From assembly GCA_005656395.1 (NCBI GenBank), contig SRSI01000009.1:248001-312000 (forward strand): 64,000 bases of DNA, in the 5' to 3' direction. Under the pieces are notes generated by a model. That model ran no database searches and had not been told where the DNA came from. It was given only the letters and a program-made list of their open reading frames with translations. Both the position numbers and the translations under genes were made by a program. Source of the DNA: Strongyloides papillosus (lineage: Eukaryota > Nematoda > Chromadorea > Rhabditida > Strongyloididae). Shown one piece after another: positions 11,656 to 21,663 of this stretch; within the stretch, counting starts at the first letter, position 1, and every line of letters starts with the position of its first letter.

Positions 11656-12283
11656 AATTGTAAATAATAAAAGAAATATATGAAAATAATAGTGCTATAT
11701 ATTACAGTATGAATAAAAATTATTTAATTCTTTTATATAAAATTATACATTATATTTTTATAGGGAAGCTTTTAATTTAAATAAATACATATACTTTAAT
11801 AGGATTGATAACATTATAACGGATTGGCATATTATTTGACAAATGATTTACAATAATATGATTACTTAAAATGTTAACTATCTATTTATAAAATTATATA
11901 ATATATGTAATATTAAAGTTTAATCACTAAAAAGATTTTTATAAAATAAATGTTATGAAAACACTAGTGGTCAGTAAATTGTCAGGATTGTTGTTTATGG
12001 TTTATAGTATAATACTTTAATAAATATCTAATAAAAGGTTATCTTATAAAATCATATCTTGAATCATTTTCATTCATAATATAATATAGACATTAAAGTA
12101 TATGTCTATTACATAAGATAATACTAAAGGACAATGTATAATTAATATTAAGTAGACAGATTTATATTTTAAACTATTAATATTTATTATCAATCTGAAA
12201 GTATATTATAATAAAAATCAATCATACATTTATTATGAAATTATTGTTAAGGACTTTTTATAATTCTAAGTAGATATTTGTAT
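11656..12283. other. Intergenic, no gene seen
   Basis: AT-rich spacer holding the transporter promoter and the 3' UTR of the EHD-like gene. No distinct motif is seen. Confidence 0.45.
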
Positions 12284-14173
12284 TTAAATTAATGTTATAT
12301 TAAAACCTTTATCAGATTTTCGAGATTTTAGTGATGCGGACCTATTTGATCTAGTTGATTTCTGCGATATACTATTTTTATCATTTTTTTCATTAACCAC
12401 AACTATAATTGGTTGATTTTTAGGAGATGCTTTTGCAGCATCATCTTGTTGTTTCTTTAATTCAAGAAGACGCTTTTCCTCCTCAAGCTTCTTTATTTTT
12501 TCTTGATTTGCTGCTTCTTTCTCTTCCTCAGCTTTTTTAGCCTTTTCCACTTCTAATTTTTTTTGCATCTCTAGTTCAAGTTTTAATTTTATTTCCTCCT
12601 CAAGTTTAGCTTTCAATTTAGCTTCTTCTCTTTCTTTTGCTTCTAATTCATTTTTTATTCGAATCTCCTCTTCACGCTTTTTCTTTTCCAATTCCAGTGC
12701 TTTCTTTTCTTCTTCTAATTTTTTAATTTGTTCATTTTCTCTTTTCATCATTTTTGATCCTGCATTTGTCTTAGGTTTTTTCTCTTCAATTGGCTTCTTC
12801 TTTTCAACCACCACTTTTTTTTCTTCTTCAATTTTTCGAGTATTAAGAGTAAAATCTGATGTTTTAGCTAATCTATCACGTTCTTCTTTTCCAGCATTGA
12901 AAATATTAACAAAATGAACTTCTATAAATTCTTGTAATTCTTTTAATTCATCTTCATGAGCTGGCTTAAACACTTTATCTATCAATTTAAACTTTTCATT
13001 TAGTAGTGTATCATAATCAGGTATTACTTTTTTAATTATTTCATTTTTTGGCATAATTCTGAATGCCCTTTTTACCGCAGATTCTATCTGGTGAGTATTA
13101 GTACATTTATCAACAAAATAATTTGTCTTAATAACAGTTGTTAAGTGTGAGAAAAATGAAGCATATGAATAAACCATTTTACAGTGATTTTCAATGCATT
13201 GTAGACGCGTCAAGGTATTTTCAATATATGTCGCTTTAATTTTTTCGTTTATCTCGTTCATATCTTTTAGAATAAGTTCGCTAATAGGATTTATTTTAAT
13301 TGGTGTTTTTTTATAACTTCCGAAAAGTAAGTGTGGTTTTTCATTTTTAGTTTCACTTGAAAGGAACCATAAAATATTCTCACGTGTTTTAATAAGTTCA
13401 TCTGTTCTCGTAATTTCCTCCGATTTATTCAATACAAAAATCGTCTTATGCAAATGTTTAGATAGAAGTTTTACGAGATCTTTCATCGATTCATTCATTC
13501 TCTCATGATCAAAAGTAACGATTATTCCTTCAACGCGTTCAAATAAATATCCATAAATTTTATCATATTCCATATAGACATTTTTGATAATTTCAGTTGA
13601 TTTGTAACCGGGTGTATCAATAAGATTAAAATATCTCAAAAAATTGGATGTTGAATTGACGACTGAAACCTTGTCACTCATATCTTCCGCAAATGTATTT
13701 AATTGTTTAAACTGAAAATTTGACTCTTTACAAGCATTTTTACCTGCAACTTCAGCATTATCAGAACCGAATTGAATAACCGTTATTGTATTGGTAGGAC
13801 CTGTGGAATTTGCACATTTATAGTCAGAATCAAGGAAAAAATTAATTAATGAAGTTTTTCCAGTTCTGCTAGCACCAACAACAATTATTGTTGGTTTTCC
13901 AATAATTTCTGTATCTGTCCATGGTAGTGTTTTTGTTACAGAGTTTATTGGGTATAATTTCTCCATTGGATAAACACATTTTTGGTAGAAAATTGGAATT
14001 GATTTTAAAGCACCGATTACAAGTGGATTTATGTTGAGATTCACAACTTCTTGCTTAATAGATGATTTCTTCGGCTTTGGTAGTGCAACAGATGTTGGTA
14101 CTCTTTTTTTGCTAGAAGATTTATTACCTCGTTTAGAAGCAGCAGATTCTTTACGTTTACCTCCGCCACACAT
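12284..14173 (-). CDS. EHD-like dynamin-family NTPase with charged coiled-coil tail, no EH domain
   Basis: Single exon, 629 aa. A basic N-terminus (about 1-45) precedes an EHD-type nucleotide-binding domain. Visible motifs are P-loop GASRTGKTS (100-108), DTPG (186-189) and NKSE (249-252). EHD-like segments lie around them: GPTNTITVIQ after the P-loop, FKQLNTF, LFERVEGIIVTFD and ILWFL..LLFGSY. The following helical region (about 280-430) also resembles EHD helices. In EHD/RME-1 proteins this is followed by a C-terminal EH domain that binds NPF motifs. Here the C-terminus is instead about 150 residues of Lys/Glu repeats (EEEKK, LEAKEREEAKLKAKLEEE), a long charged helix or coiled coil. EHD proteins bind ATP and remodel endosomal membranes; a membrane-associated role is inferred. 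The family call is by eye; AIG1-type GTPase is the main alternative. Confidence 0.8.
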   Translation of the reverse strand: MCGGGKRKESAASKRGNKSSSKKRVPTSVALPKPKKSSIKQEVVNLNINPLVIGALKSIPIFYQKCVYPMEKLYPINSVTKTLPWTDTEIIGKPTIIVVGASRTGKTSLINFFLDSDYKCANSTGPTNTITVIQFGSDNAEVAGKNACKESNFQFKQLNTFAEDMSDKVSVVNSTSNFLRYFNLIDTPGYKSTEIIKNVYMEYDKIYGYLFERVEGIIVTFDHERMNESMKDLVKLLSKHLHKTIFVLNKSEEITRTDELIKTRENILWFLSSETKNEKPHLLFGSYKKTPIKINPISELILKDMNEINEKIKATYIENTLTRLQCIENHCKMVYSYASFFSHLTTVIKTNYFVDKCTNTHQIESAVKRAFRIMPKNEIIKKVIPDYDTLLNEKFKLIDKVFKPAHEDELKELQEFIEVHFVNIFNAGKEERDRLAKTSDFTLNTRKIEEEKKVVVEKKKPIEEKKPKTNAGSKMMKRENEQIKKLEEEKKALELEKKKREEEIRIKNELEAKEREEAKLKAKLEEEIKLKLELEMQKKLEVEKAKKAEEEKEAANQEKIKKLEEEKRLLELKKQQDDAAKASPKNQPIIVVVNEKNDKNSISQKSTRSNRSASLKSRKSDKGFNITLI

Positions 14174-14380
14174 ATATAAATTATAAATATTCTGGTATAA
14201 TTTTTTTTAATGCAAGCTATTAATACTCTTTTTAATATGGAAATTTTAATTCTTTATAAATATTAAATTATAATTTTATTAGAAAAAATATAAACCGGTT
14301 TAACAAATAACATACAAATAAAAAATCTAACCCTCTTATTTGAACTTTTAGGTGGTAAATTCTTTTTTTAATAATTAAAA

Positions 14381-15428
14381 CTATAAGGACATTCTTGTTA
14401 TACTTAGTAATTCAAGAATATTATTTATAACCGCTTCATTAGTATCCCGTTGAGAACATATCGTTGAAAGTAAATTAATTTTATTAAGAATGTTCGAATA
14501 ATTTTCTTTTCCAATTATTTTATCTTCATTCTCATATATCAAATGAAGCTTGATAAATGTATCAAAAAATTTACATCCTGTGTACTTGTTCCATTCTTCT
14601 TTACCAGCAATATTAACATCATCCCAGTCAACAAGTTTAGGTGTATCTTGTACAATGATAAATTGCTGCCTTCTAAAATCATTAATTCTTAATGGTGAGA
14701 TTGTCAATAAAAAATTAAATAAATTTTCAAAAATTTTCAATCTTTCTTTAATAGTACTTTGTCCTAATTTTATCATGTCAAGTTTATCTCCTCGTTCTTC
14801 AACAATAAATAACTTGTCAATAGAGTTAGCATAATCTCTTGGAATGCAATAAGCATACACTCTTGGTACGTTATCAATATTTTGATAATTCATTACATTT
14901 CCTATTTCGTTTATAAAACTTTTAGCCAAATTTTTTATACAATTCTTTTGACGTATAGTATTTCCGGGATAGTTTGAAAAACATTCAGAAAATGTCTTCC
15001 CTTCCAAATTTATCTTCTTTAATACTCTATTAGAGTCTATTGCCACAACTTTCTTATTCCATCCTGAACCAATAATAATATTTTCAAAGTTTAAATTGTC
15101 AATATAATCACAATTTCCAATTATATCATCTTGAATACGGAAAAAAAATTAATTAAAAAATGTTAATTTGATTCTTACCATTTAAATATGAAAATCTCCA
15201 TTCATCACCAACTAGATGGATATTTTTATTTAAAATACTATATAGTAAATCTTCATGTTTCATTGAAGAATTATAATGTCCATAGATTAAAGAGGTAAAT
15301 AAAATTAAAGCAATAAAAAATAAAAAAATAATGATTTTTATTTTCTTAAGAAAATTCTCTTCCTTCTCATGGATTGTTTTATTATGACTTTTCAGAGATT
15401 CAATATCAATTATTAACTCTTTAACCAT
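14381..15428 (-). CDS. VLK/PKDCC-like secretory-pathway kinase, single-pass membrane protein
   Basis: Two exons: 15428-15179 and 15129-14381, joined in phase 1 over a 49-bp intron, giving 332 aa. A cytoplasmic head of 30 residues and one membrane segment (IIIFLFFIALILFTSLIYG, about 32-50) make a type II topology with a lumenal kinase-like domain. Kinase landmarks: a glycine strand IIIGSGWNKKV, VLKK (candidate ATP-binding Lys), a possible helix-C Glu in SFINEIGNV, INDFRRQQF in place of HRDxxxxN, and LVDWDDV in place of DFG. The DFRxxQF..vDxDD pattern is characteristic of the vertebrate lonesome kinase (PKDCC/VLK) and FAM69-like secretory kinases. Those phosphorylate secreted or lumenal proteins. 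The sequence is divergent and activity is uncertain. Multiple Cys residues fit a lumenal location. Confidence 0.72.
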
Positions 15429-16336
15429 ATTTTAAAATAATATATAATAAAAAATTTTAATAGTCCAATAAATAATAATATCAATAATAATTGCAATTTT
15501 AGAAGTAAATATTTTATATAAATGTCTTTATGTGAAGCTATAAATTTGAATGTCAAAAGAATAGTTCGATTTAACACACTATCTATTTTGATAAATGGTT
15601 TAACTTGTCAGAAGAAGATGCTTTGTCTTCTTAACAAGATGATCGAAAGGTTTTAAATTTGCCAATGTATTCTTACTTATATTTATATAGACTACTTATC
15701 AAAGGAGTGGTTCTTTAGTCACTTTTTGGAAGTTTACTAAAATGCTTCAAGCTATATAATAGAGTTATAGAGATAAGGATTATAAATGTCCATCACAAGC
15801 AGTTTTATACTTCCGGAAGTGTTAAATAAGCCTTAAAGCTATAACATAAGCAATACAAATAACAAAATATTTAAATTTGATTGATGTTTATATCTCCAAA
15901 ACATGACACAGGTGAAAATGAAGATAGAAATTGCTCTGGAAGTTTAATAATTTTTAATTCAGGATATATTAAATGTCAAATTCTAATCAAAATAACAGTT
16001 GGATACACATTTCTCTTTCTACCAACCAATGAAATATGAAAACTAACAGATGCATGTATATTTAATGTTATTTTTAAACAAACGTACATTTATACATTCT
16101 CTATATTTCCTGATAAAATATTTTTTATTATTTTTATTCATTTTAAAAAGCTTTTAAAAACAATAGTAATACCAAGTGATACAAATAATAAACGTATTTA
16201 ATAATAAACTTAAGATTTATTATCTCTAAAAATATTAAATAAAACAAAGATTAATTATATTTAAAATACTAATGATATGACTGATGATATGAGATTAGGT
16301 ATTATATGATATTAATTGAATTAATAAAAATTTAAA
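15429..16336. other. Intergenic, no gene seen
   Basis: About 0.9 kb of AT-rich sequence. A short self-complementary stretch near 15611-15635 (AAGAAGA..TCTTCTT, 7-bp stem) is too small to call. No open frame of note. Confidence 0.45.
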
Positions 16337-17533
16337 CTACATTCCTGTTGTTTCACTGCGTTTGCGTTCAAGCTTCTTTTTTGATTTACTCTTTAATTTT
16401 TTATTAAATTTTCCTAAAGCATTTGACACCCCAATACTCATATCGCTCTCGTATAATTTATTATACCATTCTCCATTTCCATTATTATCGTTCTAAAATA
16501 ATTTTTCCACATTTTAAATCAACATAAACATACCTGTTCACCAGTTGTTGTAGAAATTCCTTGACAATTATACTTAGGAATGTCGCTCAATTTGCTAGAT
16601 TCTCTACTATGACGAGGAGTAAGTCCTCCTTTCTTCTTATATGATCTTTTCTTTTTTACTCCTGTTAATGAAGAAGTTTGACATTTAACACTTTCAATTT
16701 TCTTTATATCACGAGTGTCATCATGAATATCCATTAATGTAAATGGATCCCCAAAAAATGGTTCAACAATCAAACCATCTTGAGAATAAAAAGCCCCATT
16801 GTAAGGAAAAATATATGCTTCAATATCTTTTTTGTTTCCATTGCTCATCTCCAACTCTCCATACCCATATAATGTCTCGTAAAGAACTTTACTAAAGTCA
16901 TCAAGTTCTTGGTAGTCAATTCTCTCTTGTGATGAAACATATACATGAGATCTTTTGTCTGAACCCAAAAATACTGACGGTTCTCTTTGTACACAGTTAT
17001 CGATTACTGATTTATTTTGATAAGGATCGTTATAAAAACTGAAAATATTAAGGTTAGTCTAAATAATATGCGGATTTTAAAGCAGAAAAAACAAATTATA
17101 TAGGGTGTTTCATAATTAAGATATTTTTCCACTAACATACTACAAATAACTAAACTAAAAAATATCATAAAAGCAACTAATTAAGACACAAAATTATAGC
17201 CAAATCACTAATTACTCGTGTTGGGTATAACTCAAAACAATCATGCACATCTAAAGCTACCGTGATTACAACTTTGATAAATCCGCAGAAATCTGCTAAT
17301 TATGATATTCGTTGAGAATATCCGCCTTGACAAATTATAGCAAAATAATTTCAAATTTATATCATTAGTAGAATAATTCTATATAGATAAAATATATTTG
17401 AATGAAATATACGTAGATGACATTTTTTTCAGTACCTTTGAATTTCTTTTGAATAGTATCCATTCGATAAATCGTTATAGTCCTTATTATATTCCTGCAT
17501 ACCATTAATCGGTATATAGTTCCAATCAACATC
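16337..17533 (-). CDS. Orphan Tyr/Asn-rich protein with basic C-terminal half
   Basis: I do not recognise this gene. Three exons: 17533-17436, 17038-16534 and 16492-16337, with phases 2 and 0, giving 252 aa. The first intron is about 400 bp, the longest in the window. The N-terminal part is Tyr/Asn/Asp-rich (EYNKDYNDLSNGYYSKE). A middle segment (LDDFSKVLYETLYGYGEL...FPYNGAFY) looks folded, then come basic clusters (KKKRSYKKKGG, KKLKSKSKKKLERKRSE) that could act in nuclear import or nucleic-acid binding. No signal peptide or membrane segment. A TTG codon at 16968 is not the start: the frame continues upstream to the acceptor at 17039. An ATG at 17567 is in a different frame and reaches a stop, but its first ~15 codons look protein-like; see findings. 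Confidence 0.65.
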
Positions 17534-18114
17534 CGAATTGGGAATATATTGCCTATTATAATTCATTTTAATTTAAAAATTTCGTCAACTTGACGGTAAA
17601 AACATATAGTTTAAAAGTTCTATCTAAAAAATAAATAAAGTAAATTAAAAAGTGATAAAGTATACTCGCAAGCAAAGAAGAACCTCGTTACTTAGATAAC
17701 TCTATAGGTACATGCCGTTTAGACAACAGTAGTAAGCGTCAAAATCATTGACATGATACGACGAACGTATATTCCTTGAACTATCGAGGGCGCTTCAAGA
17801 GAAAACAAATTATTGGGATATTATTTTAACACAGGTCACTGTTAATACAGGGTGTATTCTCGATTGTCTATTAATCAATTTAGTACATTATTCAATTTTT
17901 GCCTTAAGCAACTAAGTGAGGAATAATATGCAAGCGTAAGGGGCAAATTAAGATATGGTGTGTAAATTCACAATTTTAACTTGTGACATGCAATCACCCG
18001 ACTAATAAGTGTAAAATGGTAATTTTATGATAACAAGTAATTTTAAAATTTTTTTTTATTAAAATAAAACAACAAAGAAAAATAATTGCATCAAAACCCG
18101 TGATTTGATTTAGC
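17534..18114. other. Intergenic with candidate BiP poly(A) signal
   Basis: A minus-strand AATAAA (plus TTTATT at 18055-18060) lies about 55 nt past the BiP stop codon and is a reasonable polyadenylation signal. The part from about 17640 to 17950 is less AT-rich than most spacers here but has no open frame. It should contain the promoter of the orphan gene to its left. Confidence 0.45.
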
Positions 18115-20103
18115 TTAAAGTTCGTCCTTTTCAGTATCTTCGCCTTCTGGAGCAGCTCCTTCAGGTCCAGCACCACCAGCTTGTTGGTAAATTTTACTAA
18201 CAATTGGTTGAGCAACTTCTTCTAAATCTTTTTTAGCTTGTTTCAACTCTTCAACGGTGGCTTCTTTGTTATTGTCAAGGAATTCAATGGCTCTGTTAAC
18301 AGCCTCCTCGATTGAGGTTTTGTCTTCATCTGAAAGTTTTCCACCGAGTTTTTCTTTATCTCCGACTTGATTTTTCAATGAGTAAGCGTATCCTTCAAGT
18401 TCGTTACGAGTTTCAACGGTTTCCTTAAGTTTCTTGTCATCGTCAGCAAACTTCTCAGCATCATTGATCATACGTTCGATATCTTCTGGGGAAAGTCTAT
18501 TTTGGTCATTGGTAATTGTGATCTTATTCTTGGATCCTGTTCCCTTATCTTCAGCAGATACATGAAGGATACCATTTACATCAATTTCAAATGTGACTTC
18601 GATTTGTGGGACTCCACGTGGAGCTGGAGCTATTCCAGTCAAATCAAACTTTCCGAGATTGTGGTTATCTTTAGTCATTGGACGTTCTCCTTCATAAACA
18701 TTGATAGTAACAGCTGGTTGGTTATCAGCAGCTGTAGAGAAAACTTGGGATTTCTTTGTTGGGATAACAGTATTTCTTGGGATGATTTTACTCATAACTC
18801 CTCCGACGGTTTCAATTCCAAGAGTAAGTGGATTGACATCAAGAAGAACAATACCTGAACTTTTGTCTTCTCCTGAAATGACACCTCCTTGGACAGCGGC
18901 ACCATAGGCAACAGCCTCATCTGGATTGATACCTCTTGATGGTTCTTTACCGTTGAAGAATTCTTTGATAAGTTGTTGGACTTTTGGAATACGTGTAGAT
19001 CCACCAACAAGAACGATCTCGTGAACATCCTCTTTCTTCAAACCAGCATCCTCAAGGACTTTTTGTACTGGCTTCATAGTAGCACGGAAGAGATCCATAT
19101 TAAGTTCTTCAAATTTGGAACGAGTAAGAGTTTCAGAGAAATCAGCTCCATCGAAAAGAGATTCAACCTCGACAGCAACTTGGTGTTGGATAGAAAGAGT
19201 TCTCTTAGCTTTCTCAACTTCACGACGAAGTTTTTGAACTGCACGGTTATCACTTCTAATATCTTTTCCAGTCTTCTTTTTGTACAATTTGATGAAATAT
19301 TCCATTACACGTTGGTCAAAGTCTTCACCTCCTAAGTGGGTATCTCCATTAGTTGCTAATACTTCAAATACTCCATTGTCAATAGTAAGAAGGGAAACAT
19401 CGAAAGTACCACCTCCAAGATCGAAAACAAGAATGTTCTTTTCTCCTTCCTTCTTATCTAATCCATAGGCAATTGCAGCAGCAGTTGGCTCGTTAATGAT
19501 TCTGACAACATTCAATCCAGCGATAGTTCCAGCATCCTTAGTAGCTTGTCTTTGAGCATCATTGAAATAAGCTGGTACAGTGATAACGGCGTGCTTAACT
19601 TCCTTTCCAAGATATGTCTCAGCAATTTCCTTCATTTTTGTTAAAACCATAGCAGAAATTTCCTCTGGTGTAAAACTCTTCTTCTCATCCTTAACTTTGA
19701 CAACAACATTTGGTTTATTATTTTTATTCTCAACTTTGAATGGCCATAATTTCATATCAGCTTGAACAGTTTTGTCAGAGAAATCTCTTCCAACCAAACG
19801 TTTGGCGTCGAAGATTGTATTAGCTGGATTTGAGGTAAGTTGATTTTTAGCAGCATCTCCAATAAGACGTTCACCAGAATCTTGGGCAAAAGCGACATAT
19901 GATGGTGTGATACGATTACCTTGGTCATTAGCAATAATTTCGACACGTCCATTTTTGTAAACACCAACGCATGAGTATGTAGTTCCCAAGTCAATACCAA
20001 TAATAGTTCCATATTTATTTTCACCTGCCTCTTCTTCACTGTAGACAGATCCAATAGCTAACATACATAGCAATCCAGTGATAATAGAAGACTTGAGCTT
20101 CAT
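18115..20103 (-). CDS. hsp-4: BiP/GRP78, endoplasmic-reticulum HSP70 chaperone
   Basis: Single exon, 662 aa, start ATG at 20103. The frame can be opened three codons earlier with GTG, but an acceptor-like TTTTTTTAG ends at 20112, so the mRNA probably begins at 20111 and the ATG is the start. Domains: signal peptide (about 1-21, [18 protein letters not shown]), then the actin-like ATPase domain starting at [14 protein letters not shown] sequence near 36 and carrying [16 protein letters not shown] and [14 protein letters not shown]. These are followed by the linker, the beta-sandwich substrate-binding domain, the lid, and C-terminal KDEL for ER retrieval. The length fits BiP (about 650-660). 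C. elegans has two such genes, hsp-3 and hsp-4; the symbol is given by family and the paralogue choice is uncertain. Cleaner codon usage than neighbouring genes fits high expression. Confidence 0.97.
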   Translation of the reverse strand: MKLKSSIITGLLCMLAIGSVYSEEEAGENKYGTIIGIDLGTTYSCVGVYKNGRVEIIANDQGNRITPSYVAFAQDSGERLIGDAAKNQLTSNPANTIFDAKRLVGRDFSDKTVQADMKLWPFKVENKNNKPNVVVKVKDEKKSFTPEEISAMVLTKMKEIAETYLGKEVKHAVITVPAYFNDAQRQATKDAGTIAGLNVVRIINEPTAAAIAYGLDKKEGEKNILVFDLGGGTFDVSLLTIDNGVFEVLATNGDTHLGGEDFDQRVMEYFIKLYKKKTGKDIRSDNRAVQKLRREVEKAKRTLSIQHQVAVEVESLFDGADFSETLTRSKFEELNMDLFRATMKPVQKVLEDAGLKKEDVHEIVLVGGSTRIPKVQQLIKEFFNGKEPSRGINPDEAVAYGAAVQGGVISGEDKSSGIVLLDVNPLTLGIETVGGVMSKIIPRNTVIPTKKSQVFSTAADNQPAVTINVYEGERPMTKDNHNLGKFDLTGIAPAPRGVPQIEVTFEIDVNGILHVSAEDKGTGSKNKITITNDQNRLSPEDIERMINDAEKFADDDKKLKETVETRNELEGYAYSLKNQVGDKEKLGGKLSDEDKTSIEEAVNRAIEFLDNNKEATVEELKQAKKDLEEVAQPIVSKIYQQAGGAGPEGAAPEGEDTEKDEL

Positions 20104-20340
20104 TGTCGTCACTAAAAAAATGTAAACATTAGTAATTTAGAACCCAGAAAAGAATCTAAAAATATGATTCAATGAACAACTATGACTACAGAAATAACAA
20201 CCCAATCTTATATACAATCCTAGATGTATTACATATGTGTCGTGTACAAAGCTCACTAATGCCACGTCATGATTGTATATGTAAAATTCGACCTTAAGTA
20301 TAGACATAGGCGTGGTTCCAATATATACGTGTCAACACAT
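20104..20340 (-). promoter_or_regulatory. BiP promoter: TATA box, UPRE, ERSE-II-like element
   Basis: Read on the minus strand: TATATAAG at 20214-20207 (TATA box), a perfect TGACGTGG at 20269-20262, which is the XBP1/ATF6-type unfolded-protein-response element, and ATTGG-AA-CCACG at 20322-20311. The last is one base wider than the ERSE-II consensus ATTGG-N-CCACG. A further TGACACGT sits at 20334-20327. The UPRE lies about 50 bp upstream of the TATA box. Regulation by ER stress is known for BiP genes; that these copies act is inference. The SL-type acceptor at 20112-20113 is at the right edge of the 5' UTR. Confidence 0.75.
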
Positions 20341-21663
20341 AAGAGCACTCTGGCCATTAATGATAACGTGTCTTTAAATTTATATAAAGGATGTCCAGTA
20401 AGGAATTTTTTATGCGTATAAAAATTTAATCTTATACGAACGGTGGAATTTTAAAGTGATAAAATTATTTATGAATATTAATATAAGATAATAGCAATAA
20501 ATGCTTCCAAATATTTGAAATTGAAAATTTTATTTGATTAATAAATAATAAATTGGTAGTTAAAGATTGGTTTTTTGATTGTCAATTAAAATTCATCTTT
20601 TTTAAGATGATATTATATGCATTATTAGCAATAATTGTCAAAATGATTACAAAAGCAATTCTAGAAATTACTATATCATTTTTTTGTCATGCATGAATGT
20701 TTTCTCGATATTTGTAGAAGAAAAATGGTTGTACAATTTTCTACTATTCAATGATTGTTGATTTTAGAGGCTTTGATAAAAAGCAAAACTTATCGCGGAG
20801 TTAATGGTTTTAACAAAATAGTGACAAAAACATTTTAGACAATACATTGAATTTCCAAAAAAGTCAATAATTCTTTGACTTTATAGATTAACTCTCAAAA
20901 ATAATATATGCAACAAATTTGTGTCAAGAATAAAAAAATTCTTATAAACACAAAATTGTAATTTCTACTATTTATACCAATGAGAAAAAACAAGGAAATT
21001 TATAGAATTACTACTAGTCGATTCATATTTGGGTTGGTAAAGATTTATTCTAGAAAAATGATAGTAGTATATTTAAAATTGATATTACATTTGGAATTTA
21101 TCAAACTTAACATGAAAAAGTATTAATATTTATTGAAATCATAAATATTTTTTAAACAAATACATAAATCTCTAAAAAATAGCTTACATTGTGCTAATCC
21201 TAAAATTTTTTTTTAGATATTGTATTTTCATGATTTTTTATGATTTATGTTTGATGGATGTGAAACAAGTACACAATTTATACATTTTTTACATATATCA
21301 ATTTTCAATGACAAGATTGATCTAGTTTCAATTAGGTTTTTTCAAAATATTATTGTAATTTTATCCAAATTTCTATCTATTTGAAATCATAAAATCATAC
21401 GTAAAACTTTTTATGCGATATTTATATTCTGTTACAATTATCAATGTGGAAAGTAACGATACTACTATTAATTTTTGTGGTGACCTTTTTCTTAATATTG
21501 TTTAAGTTGATAACACTTCAAAGTGCATTTAGTTAAAGTAAACATTTTAATAGTTAAGGTGAAATTTTATTCTATAAAATCAGATTAAAAATTCCCATTT
21601 ATTACAAAAAAAAATCAAAAAAAAACTTAATTAAAATTTAAGGAATATCAAAATAACAGATAT
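20341..21663. other. Intergenic, no gene seen
   Basis: AT-rich spacer between BiP and UTP6, both on the minus strand. No open frame or repeat is recognised; far-upstream BiP control sequences and the UTP6 3' UTR probably lie here. Confidence 0.45.

Noticed and set aside
15605..15640. Small hairpin AAGAAGA..TCTTCTT as a possible RNA structure
   Set aside because: Only a 7-bp stem; expected by chance in a window of this size.
16519..16968. Start of the orphan basic protein at 16968
   Set aside because: That codon is TTG; the frame continues upstream to an acceptor at 17039 and joins an ATG-bearing exon.
18502..19765. Several plus-strand frames inside BiP
   Set aside because: They are antisense shadows of the highly biased BiP codons.
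20104..20112. Three extra N-terminal codons (GTG start) for BiP
   Set aside because: They overlap the acceptor-like AG at 20112-20113, and the ATG at 20103 gives a normal signal peptide.
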